Assembly: GCA_023459875.1 (NCBI GenBank) | Contig: JAEWRY010000020.1 | Location: forward strand, 1 to 64,000 | Length of the DNA stretch: 64,000 bases | Reading direction: 5' to 3' | DNA from: Bacillota bacterium | Lineage (GTDB): Bacteria; Bacillota; Clostridia; Oscillospirales; Oscillospiraceae | Shown here: positions 50,039-58,499 of the stretch, piece by piece | Layout of the letters: every line of letters begins with the position of its first letter | Numbering within the stretch: the first letter of the stretch is position 1 | The notes under the pieces: model-generated | Databases searched by the model: none | What the model saw: the letters and a program-made list of their open reading frames with translations, nothing else | Told to the model about the DNA's origin: nothing | Made by a program: the position numbers and the translations under genes

Positions 50039-51409
50039 CTACTCTTTTACCCTTGACATCAATACTACGCACTCAACGTGATGGGTCCGGGGAAAGAGAT
50101 CCACGGCCACGGCTTTGACGGGAGAGTAGCCCTGCAGGCCAAACAGCTTTATGTCCCTAGCCAGAGTTCCCGGGTCGCAGGAAACATAGACGAGCCTTTT
50201 GGGCGCTATGGCGCAGATGGTATCGATTACATCCGCCGCAAGCCCCTTCCGGGGTGGGTCCACGCAAATCACGTCCGGGCGGATTCCCTCGTCGGAGAGC
50301 ACCCTGGCCGACTGTCCCGCATCGGCGCAGATGAATTTCACGTTGTTGACACCATTCCGGCGGGCGTTGTCCCTGGCGTCTTCCACCGCCTCGCTCACCA
50401 CTTCCGCGCCAATTGCCCGGAGGGCTTCTTTTGCCATGACAAGGGTGATAGTCCCCACGCCGCAGTAGAGGTCCAGGACCGTATCAGTACGGGTGAGCTC
50501 CGCAAACTCCAGCGCCGTTTGATACAGCACCTCGGTTTGTTCCCGGTTCACCTGAAAAAAGGAGGGAACCGAAAGGCGGAAGGTGAGTCCGTAAAGAGTA
50601 TCCTCCAGGTAGTCCCGTCCCCAGAGAGTGCGGAAGATGTCGCCCAGGACCACGTTCGTGCGCTGTTTGTTTATTGCAAGGATAATGCCTGTTAAGCCCG
50701 GCTCGCCGACCCGCAGAACTTCAATCAAGGCGCGGGTATGGGGCAGTTCCTCCCCGTTTGCCACGACGCAGCATAAGGACTGCCCCGACCGGTTCGTCCG
50801 GACAAAGAGATGCCTGATAAGCCCGCTGTGATTTTCTTCGTCATAAGCGGGGATTTTATATTCTTCCATCCAGCCTTTGAGGGCGGCCCTTAATCGGGCT
50901 GCCGGTTCAGACTGCAGCAGGCAGTCCGGCACGTCGGTGACGTCGTGGCTCCTGGCGCGGTAAAAACCGATGCTGCCATCGCGTCCTACCGGAAACTGTG
51001 CCTTATTTCGATAACGTTTCGTATTTTTTGCGCCCAATATAACAGGAACGCGGATTTCCGCGCCTCCAATCCGCCGGAGCGCGTCCTCAACCCGCTGCCT
51101 TTTGAACTCCAGTTCCTCGGCGTAGGACATGTGTCTGGTCTGGCAGCCGCCGCATTTCGGGTAGTGCGGGCAATCGGAAGCAAGGCGGCCAGGGGACGGC
51201 TCAATGACCCGAACGGCCTTGCCCCACGAGGCCGATTTGCCCACCTTGAGAAGCTGTACGTCACAGATTTCGCCCCTGAGCGCTCCCGCCACAAAAACCG
51301 TCATTCCGTCCAGCCGGGCAATCCCCGCGCCGTCATGGCTGTAGCCGACGATTTGGAGCCGGTGGATTTCGTTTTTTTTATGAAATTCTCTCTTTTCTCC
51401 TGTTACCAT
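50039..51409 (-). CDS. rlmD: 23S rRNA (uracil-5-)-methyltransferase RlmD/RlmCD
   Basis: Methylates C5 of U1939 (RlmD), or U747 and U1939 (RlmCD), in 23S rRNA using SAM. It has an N-terminal TRAM domain (about 15-65), the [4Fe-4S] cysteines in DCPHYPKCGGCQ (about 85-95), SAM motif DLYCGVGTITLVMA, and the catalytic Cys in VYVSCDPGTLARD. The final residues FPRTHHVECVVLMSR are the family end. 456 residues, without the C-terminal extension seen in some clostridial homologues. In Firmicutes such enzymes often modify both sites, so RlmCD is a fair name. Its start overlaps the lipoprotein gene by seven bases. Confidence 0.92.
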   Translation of the reverse strand: MVTGEKREFHKKNEIHRLQIVGYSHDGAGIARLDGMTVFVAGALRGEICDVQLLKVGKSASWGKAVRVIEPSPGRLASDCPHYPKCGGCQTRHMSYAEELEFKRQRVEDALRRIGGAEIRVPVILGAKNTKRYRNKAQFPVGRDGSIGFYRARSHDVTDVPDCLLQSEPAARLRAALKGWMEEYKIPAYDEENHSGLIRHLFVRTNRSGQSLCCVVANGEELPHTRALIEVLRVGEPGLTGIILAINKQRTNVVLGDIFRTLWGRDYLEDTLYGLTFRLSVPSFFQVNREQTEVLYQTALEFAELTRTDTVLDLYCGVGTITLVMAKEALRAIGAEVVSEAVEDARDNARRNGVNNVKFICADAGQSARVLSDEGIRPDVICVDPPRKGLAADVIDTICAIAPKRLVYVSCDPGTLARDIKLFGLQGYSPVKAVAVDLFPRTHHVECVVLMSRVKE

Positions 51410-52191
51410 GCAGTCAATATATCCTCCAGGTCTTTATAAGGGATGGGAAACTCCAGGGTGCCCATAGCCCCGCCAAAGGTCCCTTCCTGATAGAAAATCA
51501 CAAGGGAATCTTCGGTGAGGTAGAAATAATCCGCATCAAATTCGTCGTCGAGCCCACCGGCCTCCACGGGGGTTTTACTTGCGCTGTTCTGATCATTGAC
51601 GGCAGCGTGAATCCGTTTGAAATATTTTTCCGCCGGGACTGAAAAAAGATCGTCCAGCGCGAGCTTCTTCCCGCTTGTTAGATCAAAGGTCTCGGCAAAA
51701 TAGAAGGTTGTGGGGCTTGCTCCTCCCATGTTCATATAATGGGTGCGCAGGATGCTGACGATTGAGGCGCACGGGGTATCCAGACACTTCCAGGTCTCCT
51801 CGTCCGCGTAGGGTTCGAACTCGTATTTCATGGCTTTAGCAATATTAAGGTCATCCAGGGCCTGATTGCCGCCTTCCTGCACGTTTTCCATCAGGGCCTT
51901 GCCCTTATCCTCATACCAGGCGTTAATCGTCTGCCAAGCGGTCACCTTATGGGCGTTTTCGATTTTCGGCAGGGTATAGGAGGCGGTCATTGCTGTCGTG
52001 CCGTCGTCCGCGGTAAAGGTCTGCGCGAACGTCTGGTCGCCCCACTGGGGCGTATGGGGGATTGGCTCCTCCGTCTGAACCGCCGTCGGAGTGGGAGTAG
52101 GCGTTGGGGCGGCGGACGGCGCCGCCGAGTTGCCGCAGGCGGCGAGCAGGAGGAAAATTGCCGTTAACGGCAGAAATAAGTATTTTTTCAT
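51403..52191 (-). CDS. Lipoprotein with DUF3298/RsiV-like domain
   Basis: A signal peptide with lipobox LLLAAC (Cys19) gives an extracellular lipid-anchored protein of about 262 residues. A Thr/Pro linker (PTPTPTPT, about 27-36) leads to a domain with SYTLPKIENA and, later, YFYLTEDSLVIFYQEGTFGG, ending EFPIPYKDLEDIL, as in DUF3298/DUF4163 proteins related to the extracellular part of RsiV. No sigma factor gene lies nearby. Binding of a lysozyme-like ligand is only speculation. It is the first gene of the pair with rlmD. The start ATG of MKKYLFLP is chosen over an upstream ATG because of the signal peptide and an AGG-rich site. Confidence 0.75.
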   Translation of the reverse strand: MKKYLFLPLTAIFLLLAACGNSAAPSAAPTPTPTPTAVQTEEPIPHTPQWGDQTFAQTFTADDGTTAMTASYTLPKIENAHKVTAWQTINAWYEDKGKALMENVQEGGNQALDDLNIAKAMKYEFEPYADEETWKCLDTPCASIVSILRTHYMNMGGASPTTFYFAETFDLTSGKKLALDDLFSVPAEKYFKRIHAAVNDQNSASKTPVEAGGLDDEFDADYFYLTEDSLVIFYQEGTFGGAMGTLEFPIPYKDLEDILTAW

Positions 52192-52276
52192 GGAAAGCCT
52201 CCCAAAATGCAGCGAATCATTCAATATATTTTAAATTGTATCATCTTGTGTTCATAAATTCCACTTTTTTATTTCA

Positions 52277-52294
52277 TTATGTTGTGGTATACTG
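52277..52294 (+). promoter_or_regulatory. Extended -10 element before secA
   Basis: TGGTATACT, an extended -10 (TG-n-TATACT), stands about 100 bases upstream of secA; no good -35 box is found at the right distance. AT-rich region. Confidence 0.45.
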
Positions 52295-52393
52295 TTTGAT
52301 CGATAATACAAATTTTCATTTGGCAAGCAGGCTTTTTAAAGCTTGCCTGCCGATTAGAAGAAAACAGTATAACCAAGAAAGGCGAATTGAAAT

Positions 52394-55138
52394 ATGGGCG
52401 TTTTTTCTAAAATTTTCGGTTCTTACTCCCAGCGGGAAATTAAGGCCATTAAGCCGCTGGTGGCAAAAATTGAGGAGCTTTCAGAGGCCTACAAAGGCTA
52501 TACGGATCAGCAGCTCCAGGCGAAAACGCCTGAGCTTAAGGCGCGCTACGCCAACGGAGCGGACCTTGATTCGCTGCTTCCCGAGGCCTTCGCCACCGTC
52601 CGGGAGGCCGCCGACCGCGTCATCGGGCTTCGGCCCTACCCGGTACAGCTCATCGGCGGTATCGTCCTTCATCAGGGGCGCATCGCCGAGATGAAGACCG
52701 GCGAAGGCAAAACCCTGGTGGCGACGCTGCCCGCCTACCTCAACGCCCTGACCGGTCAAGGCGTTCACATCATTACGGTAAACGACTACCTGGCCAAGCG
52801 CGACAGCGAATGGATGGGCAAAATCTACCGTTTTCTGGGTATGGAAGTGGGACTCGTCATTCACGGAACGACGGGGCCTGAAAAGAAAGCCGCCTATAAC
52901 GCCGATATTACTTACGGCACAAACAACGAATTTGGTTTCGACTATCTTCGTGACAACATGGCGGTTTATAAGCAGGAGATGGTCCAGCGGGGTCATGTCT
53001 TCGCCATCGTGGATGAGGTGGACTCCATCCTCATCGACGAGGCCAGAACCCCTCTCATCATTTCGGGCCAGGGTGAGGAATCCACTCAGCTTTACACCAT
53101 CGTGGACTCCTTTGTGTCCAAGCTCAAGTACCAGAAGGTGACCTCGGTGGATACCAAGGAGGAGGAAGCCGATGACATAGACGCCGACTATGTCGTGGAC
53201 GAGAAGGCCCGCACCGTCACCCTTACCGCCCGGGGCGTGGCCAAGGCCGAACAGAACTTCAATCTGGAGAACCTTTCCGACCCCGAAAACACCACTCTGT
53301 CACACCACATCAACCAGGCCATCCGCGCCCGGGGCCTCATGCAGCGGGACGTGGACTACGTGGTGAAAGACGGCGAGGTCATCATCGTTGACGAGTTCAC
53401 CGGCCGCCTTATGTACGGCAGAAGGTACTCCGAGGGCCTGCACCAGGCCATTGAGGCCAAGGAGAAGGTGAACGTGGCCCACGAGTCCAAGACCCTTGCC
53501 ACCATCACCTTCCAGAATTACTTCCGGCTTTATGACAAGCTCTCCGGCATGACGGGCACCGCCCTTACCGAAGAGCAGGAATTCAACAAAATCTACTCTC
53601 TGGACATCGTAGAAATCCCCACCAACCGCCCCCTCATCCGCAAAGACCAGCCCGATGTGGTCTTCCGGAACGAAGCGGGCAAATACCGGGCTATTATTGA
53701 GCAGATCGCCGCCTGCCACGCCAAGGGCCAGCCTGTTCTGGTGGGTACCATTTCCATTGAGAAATCCGAGATTTTATCCAAGATGCTCACCAAGCAGGGC
53801 ATCGGTCATAATGTTCTGAACGCCAAATACCACGATAAAGAAGCCGAGATCATCGCCCAGGCCGGCAAGTTCGGTGCGGTCACGGTAGCCACCAACATGG
53901 CGGGCCGCGGCACCGACATCATGCTGGGCGGCAACGCAGAATACCTTGCCAAGGCCGATCTGCGGCGCGCGGGTCTTTCCGAGGAACTGATTGCCGAAGC
54001 AAACGGATTTGCCGAAACCGATAATGAGGAGATCCTGAACGCACGGAAGATATATTCCGAAGCCGAAGCCAAATACAAAAATTCAATCCGTACCGAGGCC
54101 GAAAAAGTCTGTGCTGCCGGAGGCCTCTTCATTTTGGGCACCGAGCGCCACGAGGCCCGGCGCATTGACAACCAGCTGCGCGGCCGTGCCGGCCGTCAGG
54201 GCGACCCGGGTGAAACGCGCTTTTACCTCTCCCTGGAGGACGATATCATGCGCCTCTTCGGCTCCGAGCGGGTCATGAACATGATGGACAGCCTCGGCGT
54301 GGACGAGGATATGCCCATCGACGCCAAGATTCTCTCCGGCGCCATCGAAAACGCCCAGAAGCGCGTGGAGTCCCGGAACTTCCAGACCCGCGACACCGTG
54401 CTGCAGTACGACGACGTGATGAACACCCAGCGTGAGGTGATCTACAAGCAGCGCCGCCAGGTGCTGGATGGCGAGGACCTGAAGAACAGCGTGGAAACGA
54501 TGATCCGCACCGTGATCTCCGCCAACCTGAAGGCCCAGATGGGCGAACAGCCCCACCTGAATGCAGATACCTTCGCGGCCGTGCTGGCTCCTTTCCGGGG
54601 AGTCTTCCTCACGGCTGGGGACCTGAAGCTCTCGGACTCCGAGCTTTCTTCCCTGGACGCAGCCAAGCTGGAGGCTATGATTGCCGAAAAGGCACTTGCC
54701 GTTTACGCGGCAAAGGAAGCCGCCTTAGGCAGCACCCTCATGCGCGAGCTGGAACGGGTGATCATGCTCAGGACCGTGGACGAGTACTGGATGGACCACA
54801 TCGACGCCATGACCGAGCTGCGTCAGGGCATCGGCCTGCGGGCTTACGGCCAGAACGATCCCGTGGTCGAATACAAGTGCGAAGGCTATGAGATGTTCGA
54901 ATCCATGATTGCCGCCATTCAGGAAGAGACGGTACGCCGTATTTTCATTGCCCGGGTCAAGACCAACGAGGTCAAGCGGGAACGGGTGGCCAAGATAACG
55001 AGCGAGTCGGGAGCCAGCGACGGCACCTTGAAGCGCCAGCCCGTGAAAAAAGCGGCGACCAAGGTCGGCCGCAACGATCCCTGCCCCTGCGGAAGCGGGA
55101 AGAAATACAAAAAGTGCTGCGGCATGAACGAGGACTGA
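52394..55138 (+). CDS. secA: Preprotein translocase ATPase SecA
   Basis: Motor of the Sec pathway, driving secretory proteins through SecYEG. 914 residues with the expected order: NBD1 with Walker A MKTGEGKTLVA (about residue 100), DEAD-like DEVDSILIDEARTPL, the cross-linking domain, NBD2 with GRGTDIMLGG, the two-helix finger and wing, and a C-terminal zinc-binding CPCGSGKKYKKCC that contacts SecB or lipids. Ribosome site GAAAGG and an ATG (MGVFSKIFGSYSQRE). pgeF begins two bases after its stop, so the two are co-translated. Confidence 0.97.
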   Translation: MGVFSKIFGSYSQREIKAIKPLVAKIEELSEAYKGYTDQQLQAKTPELKARYANGADLDSLLPEAFATVREAADRVIGLRPYPVQLIGGIVLHQGRIAEMKTGEGKTLVATLPAYLNALTGQGVHIITVNDYLAKRDSEWMGKIYRFLGMEVGLVIHGTTGPEKKAAYNADITYGTNNEFGFDYLRDNMAVYKQEMVQRGHVFAIVDEVDSILIDEARTPLIISGQGEESTQLYTIVDSFVSKLKYQKVTSVDTKEEEADDIDADYVVDEKARTVTLTARGVAKAEQNFNLENLSDPENTTLSHHINQAIRARGLMQRDVDYVVKDGEVIIVDEFTGRLMYGRRYSEGLHQAIEAKEKVNVAHESKTLATITFQNYFRLYDKLSGMTGTALTEEQEFNKIYSLDIVEIPTNRPLIRKDQPDVVFRNEAGKYRAIIEQIAACHAKGQPVLVGTISIEKSEILSKMLTKQGIGHNVLNAKYHDKEAEIIAQAGKFGAVTVATNMAGRGTDIMLGGNAEYLAKADLRRAGLSEELIAEANGFAETDNEEILNARKIYSEAEAKYKNSIRTEAEKVCAAGGLFILGTERHEARRIDNQLRGRAGRQGDPGETRFYLSLEDDIMRLFGSERVMNMMDSLGVDEDMPIDAKILSGAIENAQKRVESRNFQTRDTVLQYDDVMNTQREVIYKQRRQVLDGEDLKNSVETMIRTVISANLKAQMGEQPHLNADTFAAVLAPFRGVFLTAGDLKLSDSELSSLDAAKLEAMIAEKALAVYAAKEAALGSTLMRELERVIMLRTVDEYWMDHIDAMTELRQGIGLRAYGQNDPVVEYKCEGYEMFESMIAAIQEETVRRIFIARVKTNEVKRERVAKITSESGASDGTLKRQPVKKAATKVGRNDPCPCGSGKKYKKCCGMNED

Positions 55139-55139
55139 C

Positions 55140-55961
55140 ATGGATTTTACCGAGCGAAACCGCGGGAGCGTCCGCTGGCTGGCCGCCAAATCCTTTGACA
55201 ACTCCGGCGGGGTTGCCCACGGTTTCTCCACCCGGCTGGGCGGCGTCTCCACCGGTATCTGGGAAAGCATGAACCTGGGTACGACCAGAGGGGACGACCC
55301 GGACCGCGTTAGGGAAAACTACCGCCTATTCTGCTCGGCCATCGGTGCGGAACCTTCCTCCATCGTCATGAGTAATCAGGTCCACGGCGATGTCATCAAA
55401 GTGGTCGGCTCTGAAGATGTGAAAAAAGACCTGTACGACCCCGAGGGCTACGAGGTCGACGGCCTTATCACGAACGTACCAGGACTTGTCCTCACCATTT
55501 TTTCCGCCGACTGTCTTCCCATGCTTTTTTACGATCCCGTTAAAAGAGTCGCGGCGGCGGCCCACGCAGGCTGGCGCGGCACCGCCATGGGCATCGCTGC
55601 CAGGGCGGCACAGAAAATGACGGACATTTACGGCAGCAAGCCTTCCGACATTCTGGCAGCCATCGGGCCGGGCATCTCCAAATGCTGCTTCGAGACTCAC
55701 GGCGATGTGCCGGAGGCCATGTATGAAGCCTTTGGAGAAGATGCCGGGCCGTTTATCGAGCCCCTTGTCGGAGAAAAGTACAAAGTTGACCTAAAGGGCA
55801 TCAATGCCCTTGTGCTCAGGCGGTGCGGCCTTGTACCGGAGCGTATCGCCGTCTGCGCCGACTGCACCATGTGCCTGCCCGAAAAATACTGGTCCCACCG
55901 GGCGACCAAGGGCGTACGCGGCAGCCAGGCGGCCATGATTCAGCTCAAAACCGAAACGTAA
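55140..55961 (+). CDS. pgeF: Peptidoglycan editing factor PgeF (laccase-domain protein)
   Basis: Polyphenol-oxidase-fold enzyme that removes wrongly incorporated L-Ser from the muropeptide precursor UDP-MurNAc, keeping the cell wall composition right. Zinc ligands lie in NQVHGD, ADCLPML and AHAGWRGT; also CADCTMC near the end. 273 residues is normal. It begins immediately after secA (GAGGACTGAC, then ATG) and precedes a solute-binding lipoprotein gene by 14 bases. Earlier annotations of this family as laccase or purine nucleoside phosphorylase are alternatives. Confidence 0.9.
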   Translation: MDFTERNRGSVRWLAAKSFDNSGGVAHGFSTRLGGVSTGIWESMNLGTTRGDDPDRVRENYRLFCSAIGAEPSSIVMSNQVHGDVIKVVGSEDVKKDLYDPEGYEVDGLITNVPGLVLTIFSADCLPMLFYDPVKRVAAAAHAGWRGTAMGIAARAAQKMTDIYGSKPSDILAAIGPGISKCCFETHGDVPEAMYEAFGEDAGPFIEPLVGEKYKVDLKGINALVLRRCGLVPERIAVCADCTMCLPEKYWSHRATKGVRGSQAAMIQLKTET

Positions 55962-55975
55962 CTGGAGGATGAAAA

Positions 55976-57517
55976 ATGAGGGCACGGCGACCGCACCTGT
56001 TGATCCTTGCTCTGACGCTTGCTTTTTCGCTCTCCGCCTGTTCGAAAACCGGTGAGGCCACCGCGTCCCCCGAGCCCACCGCCGCCCAAACGCCCACCGG
56101 GGAAGCGAAGTTTGTTCTGCCCCGCACCGCTTCCACCCTTCATCCCATTTTGGGGACGGAGCGCACCAATCTCGCCCTTGCGCCTCTCATCTGGGAGGGG
56201 CTGTTTGAGCTGGACGCCACCTTTACCCCGCAAAATGTTCTCTGCGAACGGTATGAGGTGAGTGCGGACGGACTTACGTGGACTTTTTATCTGCGTTCCG
56301 GCGCCACTTTCTCCGACGGCAGCGCTTTTTCAGCGTCGGAGGCCGTCTTTTCCCTAAACCTGGCTAGGACCGGAAATTCCCGCTACTCGTTCCGCCTTGC
56401 CGATATTACCTCCGTAAAGGGTGAGGGAAACGTACTGACCGTTACCCTCTCCTCGCCCAACGGCGACCTGCCCGCCCTTCTCGATGTGCCCATCGTGAAA
56501 GGGGAGAGCGAAGAACCGCTGGGGACAGGTCCTTATGTTCTAAAAAGCAGCTCCGACGGCGATACGCTGGTAGCGCGCACGGATTGGTGGCAAAAACGCG
56601 CCTTGCCCACCTCGTCCATCCCCCTCAAAATGGTGGCGGGTGCCGACGAACTCATTCTCGCCTTTGACTCGGGGGAGGTTTCCATGGTCACCTCCGATCT
56701 TACCGGCACCAACACGCTCAACTTCGCGGGCGGCTATGAGGTCTGGGACAGCCCTTCCACGATCATGCTCTACGTGGGTTTTAATGCCCAAAAGGGAGCC
56801 TGTGCCGACCCGCTTGTCCGTCAGGCGCTCTCCCGGGGCTTTGACCGGCAGACGGTTGCGAGCGTCCTCTATTCCGGCCGGGCCACTTCCGCCGTGCTGC
56901 CAATTTCGCCCGCATGCCCTTACTACGATCAGATCTTGGGGGCTGAAACAAAATCGGATTACTCCGCTGCGGCTATGACCGACCTGCTGACCCAGGCAGG
57001 CTATACGAAGAGCGGCGAGATTATAAAAAAAGGCCGTACAGCGTTTACTCTCACACTGATTGTCAATTCCGAGAGTTCATTTAAAACGGCAACCGCCGAT
57101 CACCTGGCTGAGGAACTCTCCAAACAGGGGATTCAGGTTCAGATAAGCAAGCTCGGCTGGGCAGAATACGAGGCCGCCCTGAAGGCAAAGCAGTTTGACC
57201 TCTATATTGGGGAAACGATGCTTGCCCCGGATTTTGACCTTTCGGATCTTTTAGGAAGGTCGGGTCCGCTCAATTACGGAGGCTTTTCCGACAGCCAGGC
57301 TGAAATGCTGCTCCACACCTTCCGCGCAGCAGACGTAGGTACGCGGCCTGCTGCAGCAGCGGCCCTGTGTGATTATCTGCAGGTCTCCTGTCCGTTCACC
57401 CCGCTGTGCTTTAAGAATACCTCGGTTCTCACCGGATGGGGTATCATAAGCGGCCTTGCTCCCACGCAGCAGAACGCTTTTTATCAGATGTGGAACTGGA
57501 CGCTCAATCTGAAGTAA
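55976..57517 (+). CDS. Substrate-binding lipoprotein, family 5 (peptide/nickel type)
   Basis: Extracellular lipoprotein of 513 residues with lipobox LSAC (Cys22) after a hydrophobic signal segment. A family 5 solute-binding domain follows: RTASTLHPILG, WTFYLRSGATFSDGSAFSA, and GTGPYVLKSSS. Such proteins deliver oligopeptides or metals to ABC importers, but no permease or ATPase genes are adjacent, so it may serve a transporter elsewhere. TGGAGG site before the ATG. It is probably the third gene of the secA operon; a strong terminator follows. Confidence 0.85.
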   Translation: MRARRPHLLILALTLAFSLSACSKTGEATASPEPTAAQTPTGEAKFVLPRTASTLHPILGTERTNLALAPLIWEGLFELDATFTPQNVLCERYEVSADGLTWTFYLRSGATFSDGSAFSASEAVFSLNLARTGNSRYSFRLADITSVKGEGNVLTVTLSSPNGDLPALLDVPIVKGESEEPLGTGPYVLKSSSDGDTLVARTDWWQKRALPTSSIPLKMVAGADELILAFDSGEVSMVTSDLTGTNTLNFAGGYEVWDSPSTIMLYVGFNAQKGACADPLVRQALSRGFDRQTVASVLYSGRATSAVLPISPACPYYDQILGAETKSDYSAAAMTDLLTQAGYTKSGEIIKKGRTAFTLTLIVNSESSFKTATADHLAEELSKQGIQVQISKLGWAEYEAALKAKQFDLYIGETMLAPDFDLSDLLGRSGPLNYGGFSDSQAEMLLHTFRAADVGTRPAAAAALCDYLQVSCPFTPLCFKNTSVLTGWGIISGLAPTQQNAFYQMWNWTLNLK

Positions 57518-57527
57518 CGTAAATTGA

Positions 57528-57577
57528 AAAGCCCGCTGTTTTTCCGGAACCGGTGTCCGGGAAAGCAGCGGGCTTTA
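57528..57577. terminator. Terminator after the solute-binding gene
   Basis: Outer stem AAAGCCCGCTG/CAGCGGGCTTT and inner CCGG/CCGG, followed by T-rich sequence. It lies between converging genes and may serve both. Confidence 0.8.
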
Positions 57578-57578
57578 T

Positions 57579-58484
57579 TCAGCTTTGCTGTTCGATATCG
57601 CAATCCAGCGGCGGCGTCTCCGACACCGGGTCTCCGGCAAGCGCGCGAAGATAAATGAAGTTTGCCAGGTGAAAATAGGGCAAAACAAAGATATTCAGGG
57701 CTCCGTAGGTGGCATTCACAAAAATGTTCCACAGCAGAAAAGACAAGCAGAAGGCAAAGTACCCTCGCCGGTTCCCGCGCAGCAGACGGAAGCTGCCGGA
57801 AAGCACCTGCCCAATCGAGGCAGAAGGTTCCACTGCCAACAAATACCGAGAGGGAAGAAGCGCCGTGTAGAGAAAGTAAGCACCGGACACGCCGGCCAAA
57901 AAGAGAATCGCGCAAGCGGGCAGCAAGGACGCAGAGGCAGCTTGTCCGGAAGCAGAATACCACACGAACAACGTAAATCCCGGAACAGCGCCCAGCAGGA
58001 AAAGGACCACGTGGGCCGACTCCAGAATCAGGTTGAGCCCCACCGATTTCAGAGTCAGCCGCGCGTCCCGGTACCACCGGGGCAAAATAGACATCGGTTG
58101 CGGGCTGTCTTTCAGGACGGCGGAAAACTGCTCCAGCGCGCCGAACAGCAGGGGCGTGGAAAGCGCAAGGACCGCCGTCTGGACCAATATGACCGAGCCC
58201 ACTTTTTGAAGCGTCAAGGGCATGGCCGCCAGGAATCCCATTTCCTCCAGCCTGAGCACTGCGGTAACTCCGCCCTGCGTGAAAAGCAAGCCGGTTTTAT
58301 CGGGATAGGAGGCGGCATCCAGAAGATAATACTCCAGCATACCGCCGAAGTTGAGCTCAAACAGCAGGGCTGCCATCTGGACGGCCACCACGGCGACCGC
58401 CGCCATAACACACTGCCGCCGCCAACGGTTAAGGAAAACCTTCGCCAGATGTTTCACATACACCCGGGATGGTGGGTTTCTCAT
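57579..58484 (-). CDS. Integral membrane protein, DUF975-like
   Basis: About 301 residues, with five or six transmembrane segments (about residues 28-45, 105-125, 155-180, 190-215, 245-270) and a polar N-terminus. The pattern of PQPMSILPRWYRDARLTLKSVGLNLILES and the ALLPSRYLLAVEPSASIGQVLSGSFRLL segment resembles DUF975-type glycerophosphoryl diester-linked membrane proteins. No enzymatic motif; the role is unknown. I choose the ATG of MRNPPSRVY with GGGGGA upstream; an ATG three codons earlier is also in frame. It lies 15 bases after the VanW gene on the same strand. Confidence 0.65.
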   Translation of the reverse strand: MRNPPSRVYVKHLAKVFLNRWRRQCVMAAVAVVAVQMAALLFELNFGGMLEYYLLDAASYPDKTGLLFTQGGVTAVLRLEEMGFLAAMPLTLQKVGSVILVQTAVLALSTPLLFGALEQFSAVLKDSPQPMSILPRWYRDARLTLKSVGLNLILESAHVVLFLLGAVPGFTLFVWYSASGQAASASLLPACAILFLAGVSGAYFLYTALLPSRYLLAVEPSASIGQVLSGSFRLLRGNRRGYFAFCLSFLLWNIFVNATYGALNIFVLPYFHLANFIYLRALAGDPVSETPPLDCDIEQQS

Positions 58485-58499
58485 CAAGTCCATTCCCCC